The position numbers were made by a program, and so were the translations under genes. From positions 124,001 through 188,000 of the forward strand of contig NZ_JALHAG010000009.1 of assembly GCF_022819085.1 (NCBI RefSeq): a stretch of 64,000 bases of DNA, written 5' to 3'. Shown here one piece after another: positions 40,991-47,631 of the stretch. Every line of letters starts with the position of its first letter. Position 1 is the stretch's first letter. Under the pieces are notes generated by a model. It made no database searches. It saw only the letters and a program-made list of their open reading frames with translations, and was not told the origin of the DNA. The DNA comes from Planococcus ruber (GTDB taxonomy: Bacteria > Bacillota > Bacilli > Bacillales_A > Planococcaceae).

Positions 40991-42727
40991 TTACACCTCC
41001 TCGATCTGCTGTCGGAGGTATTGCTCATTGTACCAACCTTTAGCTTTCAGCAAATCTTCATGGGTTCCTTCTTCGATGACTTTTCCGTCATCCAGTACGA
41101 CGATCCAATCTGCATGGTGTACAGCAGATAGACGATGCGTCGTAATAATGGTCGTTTTCCCGGCTCGTTCCGCCTGGATATTCTCGATGATTTTCGCTTC
41201 CGTCTTAGCATCGACAGCAGAAAGCGAATCATCCAAAATAAGGATTTCCGGATTTTTAATGAGTGCCCGGGCAATCGAAATGCGCTGCTTCTGTCCACCC
41301 GATAAAGCGACACCTTTTTCTCCGACCAAGGTGTCCAAACCATTCGGCAGCATCGCCAAATCTTTCTCAAAGTGAGACAAGCGAATGGCCTGATCAATAT
41401 CTTCCGCTGTCGCATCCGATTTGCCGAAAAGGATATTGGCGCGGATGGTGCGGGAGAACAGCACATGGTCTTGCGGCACATAGCCGATCCAGCCGCGAAG
41501 CTGGTCTTTCGATAGATCGCTCAAATCGATGCCGTTCATCGAGATCGAGCCGTCGCCGAGTGGATACTCCCGCATCAATTGTTTGACGAAAGTCGTTTTT
41601 CCGCTTCCCGTCTTCCCGACGATCCCGAGCGTCTGCCCGCTGTTCATCGACAAATTGATGCCTTGCAGGTTGATCGAACTGGATTGCGGATACGTGAAAT
41701 TAAAATCCCGGAAACCGATATGCTCGGGTTTTTCCGTAAAGACCGGCTGCTCCGGATCAACTACATCTTCCTTGTAATCCAAGGTTTCGTTGACCCGGTC
41801 GAGTGACGCATTGCCTCGCTGCAAGGTGTTGATCAATTCTCCAATGGCGAACATCGGCCAAACGATCATTCCTAAGTAGACGTTGAATGCGACCAGATCG
41901 CCGAGCGTCATGCTGCCTTCGGCGACTAAGAAAGCCCCGTAGCCAAGCCCGATCATATAGCTGATTGTCGTCAGCACTTTTGTTACCGGCGCAAATAAAG
42001 CATCAATCCGTTCAACGGCCATATTTTTTTCATAGACATCTTCGGTCATCGCGGCGAAATCTTTTTCGGAAGACCGTTCCTGCACATAAGCCCGGACCAC
42101 CCGGACGCCGCCTACCGATTCCAATACGCTGTCATTCATGTCACCGAATGCATCCTGGGCCGCCATATAGCGCACATGAATTTTCTTGCCCAATATTTGC
42201 ACGATGATTGCCAGGACCGGCAGCGGAATCAACGCAAAGAAAGTCAATTCCCATGACACCAGGTAGCCCATGGCTACGATGATCGTTGCCATATAAAGCG
42301 TCGAATCGACAAGCGTCAAAATACCGAATCCCGCTGTTTCCGAAATCGCCCGCAAGTCATTGGTGGCACGCGCCATCAAATCCCCGGTCCGGTTCTTTTC
42401 AAAGAACGTCGGGGTCATCTTCAAGAAATGCCCCATCAAGCTCGACCGGAGCTGCCGCTCGATGACATAAGCGCCGCCGAACAACTGGTATTGCCAGACA
42501 AAATTGATGAGATACGCGAGGAGCATCGAAATGGCCAACACGCCGACATATTGCCAAAGCAAAAGAACCGTTAACTGCTCTTGGGCAATGGAATCGATAG
42601 CGACTCCGATCAGCCAAGGCGGGATAATTTCAAGGATATTCGCAATAAATAGAAGTCCAACTGCAATGGTGTAGCGCAGCCAATTTTCTTTAAAAAACCA
42701 TCTTAATTTCCATAAAACACTAAACAT
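40991..42727 (-). CDS. bmrC: Heterodimeric multidrug ABC exporter subunit BmrC (YheI)
   Basis: A 578-residue half-transporter, partner of BmrD. Walker A GKTGSGKTT, canonical signature ALSGGQKQRISIARAL, but Walker B reads ILILDDSLSAVD: Asp replaces the catalytic Glu, giving one degenerate ATP site as in asymmetric exporters such as B. subtilis BmrCD and TM287/288. H-loop ITTHRLSA. The gene is preceded by a roughly 330-nt leader with a short ORF and two tandem terminators, the position of bmrB (yheJ) in B. subtilis. Confidence 0.9.
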   Translation of the reverse strand: MFSVLWKLRWFFKENWLRYTIAVGLLFIANILEIIPPWLIGVAIDSIAQEQLTVLLLWQYVGVLAISMLLAYLINFVWQYQLFGGAYVIERQLRSSLMGHFLKMTPTFFEKNRTGDLMARATNDLRAISETAGFGILTLVDSTLYMATIIVAMGYLVSWELTFFALIPLPVLAIIVQILGKKIHVRYMAAQDAFGDMNDSVLESVGGVRVVRAYVQERSSEKDFAAMTEDVYEKNMAVERIDALFAPVTKVLTTISYMIGLGYGAFLVAEGSMTLGDLVAFNVYLGMIVWPMFAIGELINTLQRGNASLDRVNETLDYKEDVVDPEQPVFTEKPEHIGFRDFNFTYPQSSSINLQGINLSMNSGQTLGIVGKTGSGKTTFVKQLMREYPLGDGSISMNGIDLSDLSKDQLRGWIGYVPQDHVLFSRTIRANILFGKSDATAEDIDQAIRLSHFEKDLAMLPNGLDTLVGEKGVALSGGQKQRISIARALIKNPEILILDDSLSAVDAKTEAKIIENIQAERAGKTTIITTHRLSAVHHADWIVVLDDGKVIEEGTHEDLLKAKGWYNEQYLRQQIEEV

Positions 42728-42758
42728 TTCTTATTCCTTCTCTCTTCTTCGATTTTAA

Positions 42759-42815
42759 CTAATCGCCTTCTAGCGATTCCTTGATCATGATTTTCCGTTG
42801 TTGAAGTGTTTTCAT
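42759..42815 (-). CDS. Possible second short ORF in the bmrC leader
   Basis: ATG with AAGGAG 9 nt upstream opens an 18-residue frame (MKTLQQRKIMIKESLEGD) that ends 31 nt before bmrC. It lies downstream of both leader terminators. A 6-bp hairpin (AATCGC/GCGATT) covers its stop but has no T run. It may be a small coupling peptide or a chance ORF. Confidence 0.35.
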   Translation of the reverse strand: MKTLQQRKIMIKESLEGD

Positions 42816-42877
42816 CTTCATTCTCTCCTTCGATCTTTTATTTATTTAAACAGCAATCGCCGATTAAACCCAAAAAA

Positions 42878-42905
42878 GCGCACACCTATTTTTAGGCGCA
42901 CGCGC
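42878..42905 (-). terminator. Leader terminator T2 before bmrC
   Basis: Eleven-bp stem formed by GTGCGCCTA-type and TAGGTGTGC-type arms (three G-U pairs) with AAAA loop, followed on the minus strand by six T. It lies between the leader ORF and bmrC. Confidence 0.75.
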
Positions 42906-42915
42906 ATGAAAAAAA

Positions 42916-42935
42916 GGCAGGTTTGCAGACCTGCC
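42916..42935 (-). terminator. Leader terminator T1 before bmrC
   Basis: Hairpin GGCAGGT...ACCTGCC followed on the minus strand by seven T. Its 5' arm is also complementary to a segment inside the leader ORF, giving a terminator/antiterminator switch. Confidence 0.8.
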
Positions 42936-42987
42936 CCTGGATATCCAATTACCGAATTAATTCAATGGGAAAATTTGGGCCGATCTG
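42926..42987 (-). promoter_or_regulatory. Predicted antiterminator of the bmrC leader
   Basis: Leader-ORF segment CAGATCGGCCC (42977-42987, codons 16-19) pairs with GGGCAGGTCTG (42926-42936): 10 pairs with one G-U and one G-A mismatch. Pairing would consume the 5' arm of T1. A ribosome held early in the leader ORF leaves the segment free; a ribosome running to the stop masks part of it. This mirrors the known B. subtilis BmrB mechanism. Confidence 0.6.
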
Positions 42988-43033
42988 ACAATGCTATTAT
43001 GTTTGATGAATGTACCAATGCCACTTTTTTCAT
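42962..43033 (-). CDS. Leader peptide of bmrCD (BmrB analogue)
   Basis: A 23-codon ORF beginning MKKVALVHSSNIIALSD, with perfect SD GGGAGG 8 nt upstream, about 30 nt into the predicted transcript. In B. subtilis the upstream ORF bmrB (yheJ, about 54 codons) mediates antibiotic-induced, ribosome-dependent antitermination. This ORF is shorter and I see no sequence similarity to BmrB, so equivalence is by position and architecture only. Confidence 0.7.
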   Translation of the reverse strand: MKKVALVHSSNIIALSDRPKFSH

Positions 43034-43069
43034 TGCCATAACCTCCCTTTTCTCCGATTTAGTACTTTA

Positions 43070-43099
43070 AGATTACCACCAACAATTTTGAATTGTCAA
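43070..43099 (-). promoter_or_regulatory. Promoter of the bmrCD leader
   Basis: Consensus -35 TTGACA (43094-43099), 18-bp spacer, -10 TAATCT (43070-43075) on the minus strand; predicted start near 43062, about 15 nt before the leader SD. Confidence 0.75.
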
Positions 43100-43140
43100 C
43101 ATTTTTCGAATATATTTTTTCAAACTTACTGACAGCGGAT

Positions 43141-43166
43141 GTTTTTCTCAATTGATTGGAGGGTAG
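43141..43166 (+). promoter_or_regulatory. Possible SigB-type promoter of nhaX
   Basis: GTTTTT (43141), 14-bp spacer, GGGTAG (43161-43166) resembles the SigB consensus GTTTAA-N12-15-GGGWAW. The same bases could instead be an SD for a 6-codon ORF (ATG 43171). Ambiguous. Confidence 0.3.
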
Positions 43167-43202
43167 TTTATGAGTAAAGAAGCAGGATAGGAGGAACTCC
43201 AT

Positions 43203-43721
43203 ATGTATCAGAATCTTGCAGTTGCCTATGACGGATCTGATGGCAGTAAAATTGCGTTGGAAAAAGCGCTTGATATTAAAAAATCCTTTCCTGAAAGCAA
43301 ATTGAACGTAATTTATGTCAACGAAGAAGTCAGAGAAAGCATCGGATTCATGGAAGCCGGCGGCGCTTCTGCCCCGGTGGTGTCTGCGAATGTAGACAGC
43401 AATTATGCCCAGTTCATGCCCCCGGAAATCGGCGAGGAGGGATACCGCGTTCCAAAGGATTATGCAGACGAGTCCATTGAGTTTTCAAAGCATATGCATA
43501 ATTCGATCCAGCAGCAGCTTGATGCCCATCAAATAGAAGGCAATGTACTGGCGCTCGAGGGCAATGCGGCTAAAATGATTCCAGCATTCATCGAAGAACA
43601 GCAAATCGATTTGCTAATTATCGGCAACAGCGGAAAATCAGGCCTCCAAAAGTTCTTCGTCGGATCTGTCAGCAAGAAACTATTGAAAGAAGCACCTTGT
43701 TCCGTGCTAGTGGTCAAGTAA
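43203..43721 (+). CDS. nhaX: Universal stress protein NhaX
   Basis: A 172-residue UspA-fold protein. The N-terminal strand NLAVAYDGSDGSKIALEKAL and C-terminal ATP-binding loop IIGNSGKSGLQKFFVGSVSKKLLKEAPCSVLVV (GxxGxxG-type) are typical; the central insertion (GGASAPVVSAN...) is longer than in minimal UspA. B. subtilis nhaX (yheK) lies just upstream of bmrB-yheIH, as here but divergent. SD AGGAGGA. The family binds ATP or nucleotides; a specific task is unknown. Confidence 0.82.
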   Translation: MYQNLAVAYDGSDGSKIALEKALDIKKSFPESKLNVIYVNEEVRESIGFMEAGGASAPVVSANVDSNYAQFMPPEIGEEGYRVPKDYADESIEFSKHMHNSIQQQLDAHQIEGNVLALEGNAAKMIPAFIEEQQIDLLIIGNSGKSGLQKFFVGSVSKKLLKEAPCSVLVVK

Positions 43722-43725
43722 AGGG

Positions 43726-43773
43726 GAAGCCTGGTCCACGAGCTTAGAAATAAGCTTTGGCGGCCAGGCTTCC
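43726..43773 (+). terminator. nhaX terminator
   Basis: Stem GGAAGCCTGG/CCAGGCTTCC with an inner GAGCTTA/TAAGCTT hairpin, followed by TTATT; weak T tract. Confidence 0.6.
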
Positions 43774-43890
43774 TTATTGCTCCCAAACTTTCAATAAAAC
43801 CACATAAAAATATTAGTTTACAAATATTACAGATGGGTAAACATTACTAATAGAAAAAAGAAAATTGAATAAAGGAAGAAGGGCACAGCT

Positions 43891-44325
43891 ATGACTAAAC
43901 ATACGGTCTATTTCCTGTCTCCGCAGCAGCACCGCGGACTCATGGCTGAAATTTGGGCCAACCGCCTCAATCTCCCCGATTGGGATATTCGGAGCGCTGC
44001 GTGGAGCCAGCCATTACAATCAGAGACCCCATATGAAATCATGAAAGAAATTGTTCTGGACGTACCTGACGTAGAACCGCGCTTTTACGATTCAAAAGAA
44101 GTAAGCGAAGCGGACTTGATCGTCGCCTTGCATGACGGTGATTTTGAATCTGCTGACATTCCATCCGACTTGCCTGTACAAAAGTTGGTCCGCTGGAATA
44201 TCCGCAATCCCGAACTGCGCGCATCGGACGAGTCGGAACAATGGGCGATTTACCAGGAAGTCTGCGATGAAATTGCCATGAATATAAAAGGCTTGGAACC
44301 TTATTTCCGGTCTAACTATATGTAA
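43891..44325 (+). CDS. LMW-phosphatase/ArsC-like protein lacking the catalytic cysteine
   Basis: A 144-residue protein with the low-molecular-weight phosphatase/arsenate-reductase fold pattern: N-terminal strand HTVYFL, helix LMAEIWANRL, central SEADLIVALHDGDFES (position of the Asp loop), and C-terminal LVRWNIRNPELRASDESEQWAIYQEVCDEIAMNIKGL. The P-loop that should read C-x5-R is instead SPQQHR: the Cys is Ser and the loop is one residue shorter. Catalysis by the usual thiol mechanism is therefore not expected. SD AAGGAAGAAGGG. Function unknown; a binding or regulatory role is inference. Confidence 0.65.
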   Translation: MTKHTVYFLSPQQHRGLMAEIWANRLNLPDWDIRSAAWSQPLQSETPYEIMKEIVLDVPDVEPRFYDSKEVSEADLIVALHDGDFESADIPSDLPVQKLVRWNIRNPELRASDESEQWAIYQEVCDEIAMNIKGLEPYFRSNYM

Positions 44326-44358
44326 AACCCTCCACTTGATGGCCAAGTGGAGGGTTTT
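44324..44358. terminator. Bidirectional terminator after the ArsC-like gene / kynB
   Basis: Fifteen-bp stem AAAACCCTCCACTTG/CAAGTGGAGGGTTTT between convergent genes. Confidence 0.92.
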
Positions 44359-44379
44359 ATTGTGATGCTTGAAACTTAT

Positions 44380-45003
44380 TTAACGGTACAGAACCGCACG
44401 TACCGGGCTGCCTTCCGCTCCTTTGATCTTTAACGGAAGCGCAATCAGTTCGTAGACACCCGCTTCCACATCGTCTAAGACAATGCCTTCGAGAATAAAG
44501 CGCCCATTTTGGTTCATGGCCATATGCATCGGCAATTCCTTGCTCGTTTCAGCATCGACCGATGGAACATCGACGCCAAGCAGCCGGATTCCCTTTTCTG
44601 CCATCCACTCCGCTATACGCGGATCGAACAGCGGCCAAAAATCCGGAAATTGCGTCCGGTCTTTCCATGTATCCGATTTTAATAGGAGAGTGGTGACACC
44701 TTCTTCGAGCACCGGCAAATCTTCCGGTGTGATTTTTTCCAATCCCCGGACATCTGCCACTTGAGCAGTTGATCGGTAAACATCCAAAGGCAGTTCATCT
44801 ATTTTAATGCCGCGGTCATCGTAATGGAAAGGCGCATCCACATGCGTGCCGATGTGGGTGCTTGTTGTGAATTGCCCGACATTCACCGAACCGCTTTCTT
44901 CTTTCGTAGTGGAAAGTTTATAATCGAATGCTACATCTCCCGGCCACTCGGGTGTCTGGCTGCTCAAGCTCATTGTGATATCCAATATTTCCATCTTTTT
45001 CAT
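44380..45003 (-). CDS. kynB: Kynurenine formamidase (arylformamidase)
   Basis: A 207-residue cyclase-family metalloenzyme that hydrolyses N-formylkynurenine to kynurenine and formate. The zinc motif HxxxHxDxPxH is present as HIGTHVDAPFH (about 50-60), and GVDVPSVD lies near 146. The ATG abuts the kynU stop (TAA-ATG), with GGTGG as SD. With kynU this covers the second and third steps of tryptophan-to-anthranilate breakdown; kynA (tryptophan dioxygenase) is not in the window. Confidence 0.9.
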   Translation of the reverse strand: MKKMEILDITMSLSSQTPEWPGDVAFDYKLSTTKEESGSVNVGQFTTSTHIGTHVDAPFHYDDRGIKIDELPLDVYRSTAQVADVRGLEKITPEDLPVLEEGVTTLLLKSDTWKDRTQFPDFWPLFDPRIAEWMAEKGIRLLGVDVPSVDAETSKELPMHMAMNQNGRFILEGIVLDDVEAGVYELIALPLKIKGAEGSPVRAVLYR

Positions 45004-46251
45004 TTACGCCACCACATTTCTTTCGTTGGAATAGTTTTTATAAAGTTCCTGTTTCATGATCTTCTCCAGCCGGGCCACCATTTCTTCGACGTCTTCGAAA
45101 GAAATATACAAGGCGACAGGCGCTAAACGGATTATGTCCGGTGCCCGAAAATCCGGAACGACCCCTTCTTCTTTCAACGCTTTGCAGATTCTTGCTGCTT
45201 CCGGATGGGCAAGCGCAATATGCCCGCCTCGTTCTTCGTCCGCTGCTGGAGTAACATTTTGAAATTCCGGCAGTTTTTCTGCAATCAATTCACGCAAGCG
45301 GCTCGTCAACTGCAGCGACCGCTTCCGAATGTTATCTATGCCCAGTTCTTCGAAAATTTCTACGCTTCCAAGCAAAGGCGCCATGCTGAAAATATTCGGC
45401 GTGCCAATCTGATAAGCTCCGGCCCCTTCCGCCTTTGAGAATTGATGGTCCATATCGAATTGTTTCGCTTTGTCTGATCCGAACCAGCCGGCATTGCCCG
45501 GAAGCAAATGATGGTGCCGTTCATGGATGTAAAGTCCGCCTGTGCCGCCAGGTCCTGAGTTCATGTACTTGTAATGGCACCAAACGGCGAAATCCGCCCC
45601 GATGCTGTGCAAGTCGTGCGGAAGAGCGCCAATGGAATGGGCCAAATCAAATCCGGCGAGTATCCCTTTTTCGTGTGCCGCTTTCGCAATATCCTGCATC
45701 GGCAATAATTGCCCGCTCCGGTACAGAACCGACGGCAACAACAGAACAGCCACATCTTCGGTCAATTGCTCTTCAATGTCTTCCATTTGCAGTGTATAGC
45801 CGTCCCGGCTTTTTACTTTCCTCATCGCCGTAGCCGGATCTAAGCCGCGAAGGCGCAGATGGCTTTCCACTGCATAAATATCAGACGGAAAATTCAATTC
45901 ATCGACGACAATCGCAAACCGTTCTTCCGTCGGCTGAAAAACGGTCGACAGCATTTGGTGGATATTCGCTGTGATCGAACCGGTAACCATCACTTCATGC
46001 GGAAGAGCGCCGGCAAGCGGCGCAATTCTCGCGCTCAAGTTTTCCGCCAACGTGAACCAAGGGTGATTTCCTTCCGTCCAGCCTTCGATGCCGTAAACTT
46101 TCCAGCTATCCGCCAGCTCAATCAACTTCCGTTCGGAACGCTTCGACATTAATCCGAGTGAATTTCCGTCCATATATAGTTGGTTTTTGCTTTGATAAAA
46201 TTCCTCTTTATAAAGAGCGAATAAATCCATTTGATCTTTCTGCACAGACAT
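45004..46251 (-). CDS. kynU: Kynureninase
   Basis: A 415-residue PLP enzyme cleaving kynurenine to anthranilate and alanine. The PLP lysine lies in DFAVWCHYKYMNSGPGGTGGLY (about 225-245), preceded by the Asp/His cofactor region FDLAHSIGALPHDLHSIGAD. The N-terminal MDGNSLG motif (about 28-34) is typical. It lies 15 nt after chrA with a strong SD (CGAGGAGGAAG) and is directly followed by kynB. Confidence 0.93.
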   Translation of the reverse strand: MSVQKDQMDLFALYKEEFYQSKNQLYMDGNSLGLMSKRSERKLIELADSWKVYGIEGWTEGNHPWFTLAENLSARIAPLAGALPHEVMVTGSITANIHQMLSTVFQPTEERFAIVVDELNFPSDIYAVESHLRLRGLDPATAMRKVKSRDGYTLQMEDIEEQLTEDVAVLLLPSVLYRSGQLLPMQDIAKAAHEKGILAGFDLAHSIGALPHDLHSIGADFAVWCHYKYMNSGPGGTGGLYIHERHHHLLPGNAGWFGSDKAKQFDMDHQFSKAEGAGAYQIGTPNIFSMAPLLGSVEIFEELGIDNIRKRSLQLTSRLRELIAEKLPEFQNVTPAADEERGGHIALAHPEAARICKALKEEGVVPDFRAPDIIRLAPVALYISFEDVEEMVARLEKIMKQELYKNYSNERNVVA

Positions 46252-46266
46252 CTTGCTTCCTCCTCG

Positions 46267-47436
46267 TTATGAAACTGCATAGGCTCCTGCACCCAGCAAC
46301 GCCGTAATCAAAACGACAATCCACGGTGCCAGTTTAAAATAGACTAACATTGCAAAGGCGAATACGGCAATGGCGAAGTCTGCCGGAACCCGGATTGCTG
46401 AAGTGAAGACCGGATCATATAAAGCGGCAAGCAAGATCCCGACCACGGCTGCATTGACCCCTTTTAAAGCGGCTTGGACAGATGATTTGGTGCGGATGAT
46501 GCTCCAGAACGGCAAAGTTCCGACCACCAGCAAAAACGAAGGCAAGAACATGGCAATGACGGCAAGCGCTGCTCCAAGTCCCCCTTCCATCAATTGCCCT
46601 AAATAACCGGCTAATGTAAATAGCGGGCCCGGTACAGCTTGGGCTGCTCCGTAACCTGAAATGAACAGGTCGGCTGTCATCCAATTCGGGACGACTTCCC
46701 GCTCAAGCATGGGAAGCACGACATGCCCCCCGCCAAAGACGATCGATCCGACGCGGTAGAAAATATCAAAAATCGCATAATAACTCGATTCAATAATGGG
46801 ACGAAACAGCGGCAAACCGACGAGCAAACCGGCAAAAATTGTCCAAGCTGCGATCCCTGTCTTTTTGCCGAACGCCAGGACAAGTTTCACTGCTTCAGGT
46901 GCCTCTTCCTTCCGGTACACGAGATAACCGATCACGCCGGCAAGCAAAATAACGCCAATTTGTGCCCAGGCTGTCGGCATCAACAGAATGGCTGCTGCAG
47001 CTGCCACCGCCAAAGCAATTCTCGGTTTATCCGGAGCCAGCGATTTCCCCATGCCAAGCAACGCATGTGCGACTACAGCAACCGCGACAATCTTCAATCC
47101 ATGGATCCAGCCGCTGTCAAAAGAGCCGTTTGTCACGAGCATGGCAAAAAGGATGAGAAGAATAACCGAGGGCATCGTAAAGCCGAACCAAGATAAAAAC
47201 CCTCCGAATATCCCTCCCCGCAGCATTCCGATTGAAATCCCTACTTGGGAACTTGCAGGACCAGGAAGGAATTGGCACAAAGCCACTAAATCTGCATAAG
47301 CTTTGTCATCCAGCCATTTTCTTTTCACTACATATTCTTCCCGAAAATACCCTAGATGAGCTGTCGGACCGCCAAAAGAAGTGAGCCCGAGTTTTGTGGA
47401 TGCTTTTAAAATTTCTCCATAAGTCGATTTTTTCAT
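46267..47436 (-). CDS. chrA: Chromate-transporter (CHR) family protein
   Basis: A 389-residue two-domain CHR protein. The N-terminal domain has TSFGGPTAHLGYFREEYV and FLPGPASSQVGISIGMLRGG; the C-terminal domain repeats this as GGGHVVLPMLEREVV and AQAVPGPLFTLAGYLGQLM, the usual internal duplication. About 10-12 helices. ChrA exports chromate by proton antiport in characterised cases, but many homologues have unknown substrates. Here it is first in chrA-kynU-kynB, with only 15 nt to kynU, so a substrate linked to tryptophan breakdown is conceivable. Confidence 0.87.
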   Translation of the reverse strand: MKKSTYGEILKASTKLGLTSFGGPTAHLGYFREEYVVKRKWLDDKAYADLVALCQFLPGPASSQVGISIGMLRGGIFGGFLSWFGFTMPSVILLILFAMLVTNGSFDSGWIHGLKIVAVAVVAHALLGMGKSLAPDKPRIALAVAAAAAILLMPTAWAQIGVILLAGVIGYLVYRKEEAPEAVKLVLAFGKKTGIAAWTIFAGLLVGLPLFRPIIESSYYAIFDIFYRVGSIVFGGGHVVLPMLEREVVPNWMTADLFISGYGAAQAVPGPLFTLAGYLGQLMEGGLGAALAVIAMFLPSFLLVVGTLPFWSIIRTKSSVQAALKGVNAAVVGILLAALYDPVFTSAIRVPADFAIAVFAFAMLVYFKLAPWIVVLITALLGAGAYAVS

Positions 47437-47496
47437 AAGCCTCTCCTTATCTAAGCTGTTTCTAAAAGCATAACGGATTACTTATATGAAAGCATA

Positions 47497-47510
47497 TTAC
47501 AACTTTGTAA
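47497..47510. promoter_or_regulatory. Perfect palindrome upstream of chrA
   Basis: TTACAACTTTGTAA, a 6+2+6 perfect inverted repeat, about 60 bp before the chrA start in the divergent chrA/corC gap. A second inverted pair, AATAGTT (47524) and AACTATT (47545), lies next to it. Both look like operators for an unidentified regulator. Confidence 0.5.
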
Positions 47511-47631
47511 AGATATTTTTCAGAATAGTTTGTTTTTTATTCCGAACTATTTTATCATTAAAATAAAGCCAAGCTTTTTAAATCAGGAGGTGAAAACTCT
47601 GCTTCTTTTTCAGTTGGAGCAGAGGTGCTAT

